From a virus: a stretch of DNA of 48,644 bases. The notes beneath the pieces are model-generated. The model was not told the DNA's origin. It saw only the letters and a list, made by a program, of their open reading frames with translations, and did not search any database. A program made the translations under genes and the position numbers. This document shows, piece after piece, positions 33,436 through 40,402 of the stretch (position 1 is its first letter; each line of letters starts with the position of its first letter). The stretch is taken from positions 1 to 48,644 of IMG/VR virus record IMGVR_UViG_3300035698_007241; one strand, given 5' to 3'.

Positions 33436-34756
33436 TTATAGACTCACTTTCTTCATAGAATTTCTCACATTTTGCACAAAAGTAGTAATGATCCCTTGCG
33501 CAAGTTATACAATAATACTCGGCAATATCTTCTATTTGTATCATGTCGCCACTTAGTTCATATTCTTCACATTTTTCACAATAAGAGTAATTATCTTCTA
33601 AGCATGAACTACAAATACAGTCTCCGTTAGATAATTCAGTTATTTTATCATTCAGAAAATACTCTCCACAATCCTCACATTCTGTAAAATTATTACATCT
33701 GCAACATTCACAAACATACTCTTCGCCATGACGGCCATTAACGGAATGAATTTCATCATTACTAAAACTTTCATCACAATTATCGCATCGACTAAAATTT
33801 TCAGAATAGCAATCTTCACAATAGCCATAATCACCAACATAGAAAATTTCATCTTCGGATATATTACATGCACAGCCCTCACAACAATAGTCCGATTCGC
33901 CTGGAATGTTTCCATTTGTCGAATCTAGTTCAATGCCATTAAATGTATTGGAGATTGTTATAATATTGTCATTTATTATTTCGCCATGATTGAACGTGTC
34001 CATATAAGGAATATGATCCCTGTATCGCATATCAAATGAATATTCTTTATTATTCGATAATAATGTTGTGATACTAGACGGTAAAGATTGATCGCGTCTA
34101 GTTAGATAACCTTTACTTTCCGCCCACGTATTAAGTGCGTTAACATGATAACCATCATTCGGATAGATTCTATCAATATATTTGTTGCCATCGGGTAAAT
34201 TCCAGAGTAACGCTCTAGCTGTTACGCCATTACGATAAATTAATAAACTAACTACATCAGGGTTTAATTCGTAAAGCTCAACATAATCAGCACAACCGCC
34301 AGTCATGCAGGAAGTTCCGCCGATATTATTTCTATAAGCTTGCGTTATGTCCTTACCTGTTAATATTTCAATATCGCAATCGGCAGGATTGGCAATCGCA
34401 AAGACTACGCTATTAATTGTTGCTAATGTTTCATCGGATAACATAAGATTGCAAATACCTAAATTACGTCTAAAATATCGGCCCAATTTAGTCCTTAATC
34501 GCTTGTTATTGTTTAAGTTGTTTTTAGTATAATAACCTACCTTATGATTATAAGTGACTTCATAAGGACTGTCGTTACGATAGAACGAGACTTTATTAGC
34601 GCAATCTTGAGATAATGACAAATAGCTTTTATTGTCTAATTCTATTTTAGTAATAGCCAAGTTTAGACAATTAATCTCTGATTGTGTCAATTTGTCCTTG
34701 GATAGATTCAGGGCCTTAATGAGCTTTGACCTATCGTCAATTAGTTTGGATAACAT
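33371..34756 (-). CDS. Multi-zinc-finger protein with an N-terminal conserved phage domain, 461 aa
   Basis: The ATG at 34756 follows ATGAGGAAAGT. The N-terminal part has GGTSCMTGGCADYVELYELN and NGVTARALLWNLPDGNKYID, a pattern I recall from uncharacterised proteins of large phages (SCM ... ARALLW ... DRIY). From about residue 285 to the end there are at least six CxxC-type treble or LIM-like units (CCEGCACN, CDNCDESF, CECC, CEDCGEYF, CEKCEEYE, CAKCEKFY, CEDC). Such arrays usually bind proteins or nucleic acids. It is expressed from a duplicated promoter and is followed by the metallopeptidase, which also ends in a zinc knuckle. Confidence 0.75.
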   Translation of the reverse strand: MLSKLIDDRSKLIKALNLSKDKLTQSEINCLNLAITKIELDNKSYLSLSQDCANKVSFYRNDSPYEVTYNHKVGYYTKNNLNNNKRLRTKLGRYFRRNLGICNLMLSDETLATINSVVFAIANPADCDIEILTGKDITQAYRNNIGGTSCMTGGCADYVELYELNPDVVSLLIYRNGVTARALLWNLPDGNKYIDRIYPNDGYHVNALNTWAESKGYLTRRDQSLPSSITTLLSNNKEYSFDMRYRDHIPYMDTFNHGEIINDNIITISNTFNGIELDSTNGNIPGESDYCCEGCACNISEDEIFYVGDYGYCEDCYSENFSRCDNCDESFSNDEIHSVNGRHGEEYVCECCRCNNFTECEDCGEYFLNDKITELSNGDCICSSCLEDNYSYCEKCEEYELSGDMIQIEDIAEYYCITCARDHYYFCAKCEKFYEESESINGKDYCEDCAETIREDNKKVA

Positions 34757-34767
34757 ACTTTCCTCAT

Positions 34768-34811
34768 GTTAAAGGTTTATTTTGTTACTCTATTATACGA
34801 CAGTTATTTAG
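34768..34811 (-). promoter_or_regulatory. Duplicated early promoter element, copy A
   Basis: Nearly identical to 35232-35276: GTTAAAGGTTTATTTT, one to two variable bases, then TTACTCTATTATACGACAG and TTATTTAG. On the minus strand it gives CGTATAATAGAG (TATAAT at 34797-34792) ahead of the multi-zinc-finger gene. A good -35 is not visible, so an activator or extended contacts may be needed. Confidence 0.68.
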
Positions 34812-34961
34812 TTATTTGGTATAGATTAAGGTTGCGCTTGATATGCCGGACAATGTTTGTGTTAATGTCCAGCCATTGTGTTCCAATTGATCCTTTTCCC
34901 AAACTGCCTTTCTAATACTTTCTTGACTTGTCCAGTCGATATTGACTTGTTTTTGTTTCAT
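34812..34961 (-). CDS. Small unknown protein, 49 aa
   Basis: The ATG at 34961 follows ACGAGGTATATT, the ribosome site shared by the neighbouring small genes. It begins MKQKQVNIDWTSQESIRKAV and ends SATLIYTK, a beta-alpha-beta style peptide. Stop TAA at 34814-34812. No family recognised. Confidence 0.62.
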   Translation of the reverse strand: MKQKQVNIDWTSQESIRKAVWEKDQLEHNGWTLTQTLSGISSATLIYTK

Positions 34962-34992
34962 AATATACCTCGTTTATTTGTTGGTTGCGTGG

Positions 34993-35217
34993 TTATTTGT
35001 TATCTTCGAGAATAGTTTCAATAAATACTTGTAAATTTTCATCCAGACTGAAACAGTCGTCCATCTTATGTTTATATTGTGGAATTATACCAGTATTACA
35101 ACCAGTTCCGGCAATAAGATAGTCTCCTCGTTTCTCAAAGTATACAACTGACTCGTCAAGTTCCGCTAGTCCAATATACTTTGAAGTTTCCTTGTAACAA
35201 CTTTTAGGTAGTTTCAT
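34993..35217 (-). CDS. Small acidic unknown protein, 74 aa
   Basis: The ATG at 35217 follows TCGAGGTATATA, and promoter copy B lies just upstream. The product contains ESVVYFEKRGDYLIAGTGCN and an acidic C-terminal helix. Small early proteins of this kind often modify host functions; that is only a general expectation. Confidence 0.66.
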   Translation of the reverse strand: MKLPKSCYKETSKYIGLAELDESVVYFEKRGDYLIAGTGCNTGIIPQYKHKMDDCFSLDENLQVFIETILEDNK

Positions 35218-35231
35218 TATATACCTCGATA

Positions 35232-35276
35232 GTTAAAGGTTTATTTTCTTTACTCTATTATACGACAGTTATTTAG
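35232..35276 (-). promoter_or_regulatory. Duplicated early promoter element, copy B
   Basis: Matches 34768-34811 except for one extra base and one substitution. TATAAT on the minus strand at 35262-35257, about 40 bases before the start at 35217. It overlaps the 3' end of the preceding gene by 8 bases. Confidence 0.68.
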
Positions 35277-35463
35277 AGTCGTTAGTTCTGTCTAATATCA
35301 TTATGTCGATATCATTCCCAGTTAATTCAATGCCTATAACTTCACAAGCGATAATTGCATTGCCTATTGTGTATTGTCCGCAATGTTTGACAATCTCAAG
35401 TATTTCGTAGTTTTGAAACAGTGCTGTTTCGTCTAGTAGTTCAATTAGTTTTAATTTAGTCAT
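35269..35463 (-). CDS. Small unknown protein, 64 aa, first gene of the minus-strand block
   Basis: The ATG at 35463 follows TTGAGGTATTAA. The product is Leu/Ile-rich, alpha/beta (MTKLKLIELLDETALFQNYE), ending DRTNDSK. Its leader shares AAGGTTTATT with the duplicated promoter elements. The function is unknown. Confidence 0.64.
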   Translation of the reverse strand: MTKLKLIELLDETALFQNYEILEIVKHCGQYTIGNAIIACEVIGIELTGNDIDIMILDRTNDSK

Positions 35464-35700
35464 TTAATACCTCAATCATTTAAGGTTTATTGTTGCGCCT
35501 GTTATTAATAACGTCAATTATAAGGAATAAAACAGTAATATTTCAATAAATCGTATAAGTCTATATGTAACAATAAGCAGGACTATACTAGTCTTATACC
35601 TAAATAAGTATGCAACAAGATGCGAAGTCATCGAGTTTGTTGTGGTTCAAGAGGTTATTGGGGAGGTGCTAGCGGAGTTATTAATATAGTCAAATAGTTG
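35464..35700. other. Divergent intergenic region between early and late units
   Basis: A 237-base stretch without a gene. The left part acts as leader of the minus-strand gene at 35463 and includes TTATTAATAACGTCAATTA, of which the minus strand gives TTGACG near 35517. The right part is AT-rich and leads into the plus-strand promoter at 35701. No hairpin terminator is visible. Confidence 0.5.
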
Positions 35701-35729
35701 TTGACAAATATAGTAAGATTAGTTATACT
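35701..35729 (+). promoter_or_regulatory. Sigma70-type promoter of the packaging operon
   Basis: TTGACA (35701-35706), a 17-base spacer and TATACT (35724-35729). It lies about 55 bases upstream of the TerS start at 35790. Confidence 0.8.
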
Positions 35730-35731
35730 GT

Positions 35732-35764
35732 CAATATGGCAGATAGTATGACAATATGGCAGAT
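35732..35764 (+). promoter_or_regulatory. Tandem 13-base repeats at the transcription start (operator candidate)
   Basis: CAATATGGCAGAT occurs at 35732-35744 and again at 35752-35764, spaced 20 bases (about two helical turns). The first copy overlaps the expected start point of the promoter just upstream, so a bound protein would block transcription. Confidence 0.68.
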
Positions 35765-35789
35765 GTAAATAAGACAGAAAGTATACAAT

Positions 35790-36419
35790 ATGACTACCAA
35801 GTCACTACAGCAACATAAAAAGAAACGTGGTAACTTAACACCCGCTAACCTAGCTGATGCTGGTAGGTTACTAGCACTAGGCGAGACAGTGACAGACATA
35901 GCTAAACAGCTAGACATAGGTAGGTCAGCACTGTCTCATGCTATCCAACCTATGAAGCAAGAACAGGCAGCAATAGCCAAAGCTAAACTAACTAAAGACC
36001 TTGACCGCATAAGTAGACAGAGAGTAGACAAACACTATCAGCTAGAGGACAAGCTACAGGTGCTACTGGATAGGGCCTGGACAATGCTCAATGATGCTAT
36101 TGATGCTAATGACAGCGCACTAGCCCTGATAGCTCAACGTGAAGCTAAGGACTTGATCTATCGTATTGGCTCTAATGGTATCGCTATAGCTAGTTACTGT
36201 AAGAGTATGGGGGTAACGACTGTTGGGGGTAGCACTGATAGTAGTAATAGCCCCTCAGTCAATTTCATCTCTATTTTTCATAAAAAAGATTCTGACAGCG
36301 ATATTCCCTTGACAAACGAGGACATATCTAGTAAATTAAAGGAGCTGAGTAAGCATATAAAAAAGATGAACGATTTAAAGGAGAACGCAATAGATGCAGA
36401 CATTGAAATCCTCGACTGA
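35790..36419 (+). CDS. Terminase small subunit (TerS), 209 aa
   Basis: The ATG at 35790 is the first start after the promoter; the ribosome site is weak (AGAAAGTATACA). Residues 22-50 form a helix-turn-helix (GRLLALGETVTDIAKQLDIG, then RSALSHAI), as in the DNA-recognition domain of small terminases. A helical middle part follows and a charged C-terminal tail (LKELSKHIKKMNDLKEN). It would recognise the packaging site and hand DNA to the large subunit encoded at 38161. Being first in the packaging operon supports this. A transcription regulator with the same fold is the main alternative. Confidence 0.75.
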   Translation: MTTKSLQQHKKKRGNLTPANLADAGRLLALGETVTDIAKQLDIGRSALSHAIQPMKQEQAAIAKAKLTKDLDRISRQRVDKHYQLEDKLQVLLDRAWTMLNDAIDANDSALALIAQREAKDLIYRIGSNGIAIASYCKSMGVTTVGGSTDSSNSPSVNFISIFHKKDSDSDIPLTNEDISSKLKELSKHIKKMNDLKENAIDADIEILD

Positions 36420-36690
36420 GACTAAAAAACAACTCACTCTCAAGTCCCTCAACTCTCTGTGTTCTCGTCTATTCACTCCTGGCTGGCTTCAGTTCCAACC
36501 TTTCTGTGTAAATAGACCTGTTCATTTCATGAAGGAGATCGATACTATTAGAACTTACCTAGCATCTAAACCATGGAAGCTGGGTGACGACGTAAAAATG
36601 GTCAACGGTAGTAAGATTATTTCAAAAAAGAGCGGGATGATTAGAACCTTCTCTGATTCACCTGTGCCATTGATTGAGGTCGTTCAATGA
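36394..36690 (+). CDS. Small basic unknown protein, 98 aa
   Basis: The ATG at 36394 follows AAAGGAGAACGCAATAG and overlaps TerS by 26 bases. It is basic, with KSLNSLCSRLFTPGWLQFQP near the N-terminus. No family recognised. The stop overlaps the next ATG. Confidence 0.66.
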   Translation: MQTLKSSTETKKQLTLKSLNSLCSRLFTPGWLQFQPFCVNRPVHFMKEIDTIRTYLASKPWKLGDDVKMVNGSKIISKKSGMIRTFSDSPVPLIEVVQ

Positions 36691-37268
36691 ACGAATTCAA
36701 GGAACAGCAACTAAAGGGTATGCAAACCTTTATAGAACGATGGGAACAAGGCGCCGGCCTACCTGACATAGCCAAGGGACCAGACCAACAGACCACTACT
36801 GAATCCTTATTAGGTGGTCGTCCTTGTAATTATGCGGAGATTGTCGATGCAATAAACAGCTCAGTTTCTTACGACATAGCAGCAGAATTTAACTTAGATA
36901 ACGATAAAAAAGGAGAGAGAATGTTTAACCCGGAATTAAACCGTGCAGATGTCAGGGCTTGTCATAATTGTAGTCACTATGATGTTGACGATCAAAATTG
37001 CAAGGTCGAACCTACTTGGGTATCTCACGAACCAATCGATCATTGCGATGGTTATTTCAGTATGAACAAGGTTTGCGTTAATAATATCACTAAGGTCGAG
37101 AATCTTATTGAGTGTCGTGCCGATGCTTGCCACAAAGCTCAGACGAACCAAATCTTCTCTGATATCCGCGAGAAGGGCATGGCCGTTGTTATCATTGAAC
37201 TATCCTCTGACGGCGATGGATCTTCTAGTTCACCTGATCCAACTTGGGGCGAAGGGTCATCTGCATAA
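36687..37268 (+). CDS. Cys-rich unknown protein with a possible internal start, 193 aa
   Basis: The ATG at 36687 overlaps the previous stop. The C-terminal half has RACHNCSHYDVDDQNCKVEP followed by HCDGYFS, a small Cys/His cluster that could bind zinc, then an acidic Ser-rich tail. Inside the gene, ATG 36921 is in frame and preceded by AAAAAGGAGAGAGA, a better ribosome site than at the first start, so a second, C-terminal product of 115 residues is likely. The function is unknown. Confidence 0.68.
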   Translation: MNEFKEQQLKGMQTFIERWEQGAGLPDIAKGPDQQTTTESLLGGRPCNYAEIVDAINSSVSYDIAAEFNLDNDKKGERMFNPELNRADVRACHNCSHYDVDDQNCKVEPTWVSHEPIDHCDGYFSMNKVCVNNITKVENLIECRADACHKAQTNQIFSDIREKGMAVVIIELSSDGDGSSSSPDPTWGEGSSA

Positions 37269-37453
37269 TGTCTGACGATTCAATTGACATTGCTATCAGC
37301 GGGCGTAGGGGTGAGATAGTTGAGTTATGGGAATACCATGACAACATCACTTGCGATGGTGTAGTAATAGGAGTATCCAAGGAGCGCTGGGAAAAGTATG
37401 AGGATGCCAAGCGCTTCTGTGACGACTTTGAAGATTGGGCATTAACACAGTAG
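37268..37453 (+). CDS. Small acidic unknown protein, 61 aa
   Basis: The ATG at 37268 overlaps the previous TAA (TAATG). An in-frame TTG at 37244 is possible but lacks a ribosome site. The product is compact and beta-alpha, with GRRGEIVELWEYHDN and SKERWEKYEDAKRF. No family recognised. Confidence 0.62.
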   Translation: MSDDSIDIAISGRRGEIVELWEYHDNITCDGVVIGVSKERWEKYEDAKRFCDDFEDWALTQ

Positions 37454-37460
37454 GAGGAGA

Positions 37461-38009
37461 ATGACAGTAGTAATAGCCTGGAAAACAGCCGACACTATAT
37501 GGATGGGTGCTGATGGACGCGCCACATCTGGCTCAGATATATTTCCATCTGGTGTTAAAAAGATATATAAAGCCAAGCAAGCCATGATAGGTTACGCTGG
37601 CTTTCCTCTCATGATGCAATTGGCTAAACCGCTCGTTGATAAGCTATGCTTTGATAGTAGCGTAGACAAATTTGCTCTCGACTTAAAAAAGCTACTTGAC
37701 GATAACAAGGCTAGTGAACATGATGATGGTTGTCTGTGTGGTGAGTTTCTATTAGCCTTTAATAGCAACCTCTACAACATTCAATCGAATGGTTCGGTTA
37801 TGGTTGTTGACAGTTATTGCGCCATTGGAACTGGCGCTCCTTATGCCTTGGGTTTTATGCTTAATGTGTGGGAATCTTTTGATCGTGTCAGGATTAAATA
37901 TAGTCAGGAAGCTTATGAATTCGAATTAGAATTAGCACTCAAAGCCGCCTCACACTTCTGCACTGACTGTGGTGAGCCCTATCAAATAGAGAAGATGGAT
38001 GTCAAGTAA
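37461..38009 (+). CDS. HslV/proteasome beta-like Ntn-hydrolase (T1 peptidase), 182 aa
   Basis: The ATG at 37461 follows AGGAGGAG. The second residue is Thr; after Met removal it would be the N-terminal nucleophile T1. Counting from that Thr, D17 (GADGRAT) and K33 (GVKKIYK) fall exactly where the proteasome catalytic residues lie, followed by AMIGYAGFP and later GEFLLAFNSNLYNI and AIGTGAPYALGFM, the usual strand order. No HslU-type unfoldase is encoded here. Between TerS and TerL it could act as a procapsid protease or process another virion protein; both are hypotheses. It also has a late CTDCGEPY pair that may bind zinc. Confidence 0.82.
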   Translation: MTVVIAWKTADTIWMGADGRATSGSDIFPSGVKKIYKAKQAMIGYAGFPLMMQLAKPLVDKLCFDSSVDKFALDLKKLLDDNKASEHDDGCLCGEFLLAFNSNLYNIQSNGSVMVVDSYCAIGTGAPYALGFMLNVWESFDRVRIKYSQEAYEFELELALKAASHFCTDCGEPYQIEKMDVK

Positions 38010-38160
38010 GGAAGCAATTACATATAATGGTCTCGGTTTTGGATCTATTATGGCCATGATATTATCATGGCATTTTAATAAATCGATAGGATGGATGATT
38101 CTACATGGTATTTTGTCGTGGTTTTATGTCATAGCAAAGGGATTAGAGGGACAATATTAA
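37999..38160 (+). CDS. Small two-helix membrane protein, 53 aa
   Basis: The ATG at 37999 overlaps the peptidase gene by 11 bases, and the stop touches the TerL start. Residues 11-24 (GLGFGSIMAMILSW) and 29-46 (SIGWMILHGILSWFYVIA) are membrane helices. I recognise the pattern NKSIGW-x3-HG-x2-SWFYVI from short proteins of many phages and prophages. The function is unknown; a holin or superinfection role is possible. Confidence 0.72.
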   Translation: MSSKEAITYNGLGFGSIMAMILSWHFNKSIGWMILHGILSWFYVIAKGLEGQY

Positions 38161-39702
38161 ATGACGACTAAGATTGACCTAACCACTGAAGCCGGCCACA
38201 TTGTCCTAAACCAGATGGCTACTGACTTCTGGTATTGGGCGCCGAACTATGTCGCTACCGAGGACGAGGAGAATGAGACTGTAAGATTCTTTCCTACTCC
38301 CGAGAAGTTTAAATATCTACATTCATTCACTAGAACAATGGACGAAAAGAATACTATTGTTGTCCTGAAGTCTCGTAGGCTTATGATTACATGGACAGTG
38401 ATTCTAAGGTTTCTTTGGAAGGCTCAGTTCACTGGTATGGGAATACCTGGCTGTCCAACCGCCTTTCGTGCGGCAATCCTCTCCGTGGATGAAGACGCTG
38501 TTAAGGATAACATTCGACATCTGACTGATGTATGGGAACGTATGCCTAAGTGGTTGAAGGAACTTAACCCGATTGTAACCAAGAACAAGATGGAGATAGA
38601 GTTTAAACTTGGAGGAGCCATAAAAGGTTTCTCATTAAAAGCGGCCGGACCGAGAACCTATGGGTTCTCCGAGATGCTTTTCGATGAGATGGCTTTCCAG
38701 GCATTTGCTAGAACCACATGGACCGGTGCTAAACCTACGTTGGGTAAGAACGGTAAGATGATAGCTGTCTCGACTCCTAATGGCAAGGGTAATTTCTTTT
38801 ATAGGATATTCGCTGATCCAGACAAGGAGTTCTCGGGTGTAACGAGAATGAGGATAGGTTGGAAGGCTAACCCTGAACACGACCAGGAATGGTTTGACGG
38901 GAATACTGGCAGTATGGATCAACAATCCATCAACCGTGAGTATCGATTATCATTTACATCTGCTGCCGGTCGACCGGTCTTTAGCAAGGATTTTAATGAG
39001 ACAGCCAACTTACTTGGTGCCGACTTCGATCCTCCTGAATACAACCCAGCCCGCCCCGTTCTTCAAGGTTGGGACATGGGTTATCATTTTCCTGCTTATG
39101 TTATTGGGCAGATGAATGCTCAAGATCAATTGATTGGCTTTTACGCTACGACCGGTAACGATGAAGAGATCAGTGACTTTGGTAAACGAATGAAAGAGAT
39201 CCGTTCAACATTCTTCCCTCCTGATGCAAGATTCATTCATTTCGTGCCACCGGATTCAATGAAGCGATATAGCTCTGAATCTAAGGGTGGCCATGTTTCA
39301 GATTATGATTCACTGTTTAATCCTCAGACTGGTATACTTGCTAGGGAACAAGCTTTCAAGGGTAAAATAGAGAACGCCGCTAGATTGGGTTCAGTTAGAA
39401 AAGCATTAAAACTTCGCGCTGATGGTAACTCTGGAATGATAATAAGCAGAAAGGGTTGTGCTGATCTAGTCGATGGCTTCCTTGGTGGTTATTGTTATCC
39501 ACAGATAGAGAAGTTAATTCAAAATCCAGAGAAAGGTGAGGAACCTGAGAAAAATGAATATAGCCATGCTCAGGACGCCTTGCAGATGATAACGTCTGGA
39601 TATGACATTATTATTTACATGCAAAAGGCTCAAGACAAAAAGAGCAAGAGGAAGAACAAGAAATCGATAGCTGGTAAAACTAATTGGAGGATAGGGACAT
39701 AG
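38161..39702 (+). CDS. Terminase large subunit (TerL), 513 aa
   Basis: The ATG at 38161 follows the previous stop directly, with AGAGGG upstream. ATPase part: a Walker A variant at VVLKSRRLMITW (Lys70 onward), Walker B MLFDE (172-176) and the coupling motif STPNG (204-208). Nuclease part: QGWDMGY with D305 and a late HAQDAL with D472, the RNase H-like metal ligands. It drives DNA into the procapsid and cuts the concatemer. Size and motif order are those of a typical terminase. Its Walker A lacks the usual GKS/T and follows the K-x-R-R variant seen in some phage terminases. Confidence 0.93.
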   Translation: MTTKIDLTTEAGHIVLNQMATDFWYWAPNYVATEDEENETVRFFPTPEKFKYLHSFTRTMDEKNTIVVLKSRRLMITWTVILRFLWKAQFTGMGIPGCPTAFRAAILSVDEDAVKDNIRHLTDVWERMPKWLKELNPIVTKNKMEIEFKLGGAIKGFSLKAAGPRTYGFSEMLFDEMAFQAFARTTWTGAKPTLGKNGKMIAVSTPNGKGNFFYRIFADPDKEFSGVTRMRIGWKANPEHDQEWFDGNTGSMDQQSINREYRLSFTSAAGRPVFSKDFNETANLLGADFDPPEYNPARPVLQGWDMGYHFPAYVIGQMNAQDQLIGFYATTGNDEEISDFGKRMKEIRSTFFPPDARFIHFVPPDSMKRYSSESKGGHVSDYDSLFNPQTGILAREQAFKGKIENAARLGSVRKALKLRADGNSGMIISRKGCADLVDGFLGGYCYPQIEKLIQNPEKGEEPEKNEYSHAQDALQMITSGYDIIIYMQKAQDKKSKRKNKKSIAGKTNWRIGT

Positions 39703-39854
39703 AAAAGAAATTGATTGTAGAAGATCCCAGGTGGGAAAAAAATGATGATTATTCGAAACCACCTGAAGAATTAGAACACTGTCCACAATGCTCTCGCGTA
39801 GCAGTGTTTGGACAGATGAGATGTGAATGTGGCTATTGCTTGAGATGTGATTAA
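39699..39854 (+). CDS. Zinc-ribbon protein with ATA start candidate, 51 aa
   Basis: The frame runs from ATA 39699 to TAA 39852-39854. GGAGG (39686-39690) is eight bases before ATA and the ATA overlaps the TerL stop (ATAG), the same geometry as ATGA overlaps elsewhere. The only standard start is TTG 39711, twenty bases from that site. The product has two Cys pairs, CPQC and CECGYCLRC, forming one zinc ribbon. The function is unknown. Confidence 0.65.
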   Translation: MEKKLIVEDPRWEKNDDYSKPPEELEHCPQCSRVAVFGQMRCECGYCLRCD

Positions 39855-39997
39855 TGAAGATTCTCAAAGACAAAGCCTTATATTACTTTAAGAAGATTAT
39901 CCCGATGATAATAATCTTGATCCTCGGATTCTTTATGTGCGAGGACAAGCAGGCGATCAGAGAACTTGAGAATCAAGTGGAAAAACTAAACAAATAA
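39854..39997 (+). CDS. Small membrane-anchored coiled-coil protein, 47 aa
   Basis: The ATG at 39854 overlaps the previous TAA by one base. Residues 15-28 (IIPMIIILILGFFM) form a membrane helix after a basic start, followed by a short helix with heptads (AIRELENQVEKLNK). It looks like a miniature i-spanin or a membrane tether. The function is unknown. Confidence 0.62.
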   Translation: MKILKDKALYYFKKIIPMIIILILGFFMCEDKQAIRELENQVEKLNK

Positions 39998-40017
39998 TCT
40001 TTAATTAAGGAGAAAGA

Positions 40018-40215
40018 ATGGGGCCAGACGATGGAATGACGGAGACTCAGAAGGAGCGGCTTGATAAAGTTGAAATGTCTATTGTGGAAAATGGATTCGT
40101 GATAAAGACTTATCTATCTTTCACTATGCCGAACCGGAAAGAGTATGTTGCCTTAACTCTTGATGATGCTATAATTAAATTACGAGAAATAGCAAAAGAA
40201 TATAACTGCGAATAA
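40018..40215 (+). CDS. Small unknown protein, 65 aa
   Basis: The ATG at 40018 follows AAGGAGAAAGA. It is alpha-beta-alpha, with ETQKERLDKVEMSIVENGF and a C-terminal DDAIIKLREIAKEY. It is the last gene before the terminator at 40238. No family recognised. Confidence 0.68.
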   Translation: MGPDDGMTETQKERLDKVEMSIVENGFVIKTYLSFTMPNRKEYVALTLDDAIIKLREIAKEYNCE

Positions 40216-40237
40216 CTTACTTCCTCCTTTCTTTTTG

Positions 40238-40264
40238 ACCCGGTGTAGTGGCCGGGTTTTTTTT
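40238..40264 (+). terminator. Strong intrinsic terminator ending the packaging operon
   Basis: ACCCGG (40238-40243) pairs with CCGGGT (40252-40257), followed by eight T residues (40257-40264). Confidence 0.9.
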
Positions 40265-40265
40265 A

Positions 40266-40302
40266 TTGCACTATTTCTGTGCATTGCACAATAATTGTGC
40301 AT
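40266..40302 (+). promoter_or_regulatory. Two tandem operator dyads upstream of the portal promoter
   Basis: TTGCAC-N7-GTGCAT occurs at 40266-40284 and again at 40284-40302, sharing one base, centre-to-centre 18 bases. Each half site GCAC is repeated inverted as GTGC. The second dyad ends 6 bases before the -35 box. Two identical palindromes at this spot are typical of a dimeric activator or repressor site. Confidence 0.72.
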
Positions 40303-40308
40303 TTTCCC

Positions 40309-40337
40309 TTGACTTTTCCACCTAAATGTATTATATT
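40309..40337 (+). promoter_or_regulatory. Sigma70-type promoter of the virion operon
   Basis: TTGACT (40309-40314), a 17-base spacer and TATATT (40332-40337). The expected leader begins near 40344 and includes a small hairpin (AGGGA ... TCCCT, 40346-40363) before the ribosome site at 40391. Confidence 0.82.
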
Positions 40338-40402
40338 TGTCGCTTAGGGATATAAAGTTCCCTTGTAAGTTAGTAAACCACAACCTTTAAGGAGGTGGCA
40401 TT

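Noticed and set aside
35790-36419. Lysogeny repressor reading of the HTH protein
   Set aside because: It heads the packaging operon before TerL and has the length and helical tail of a small terminase; no integrase or cI-like peptidase domain is present.
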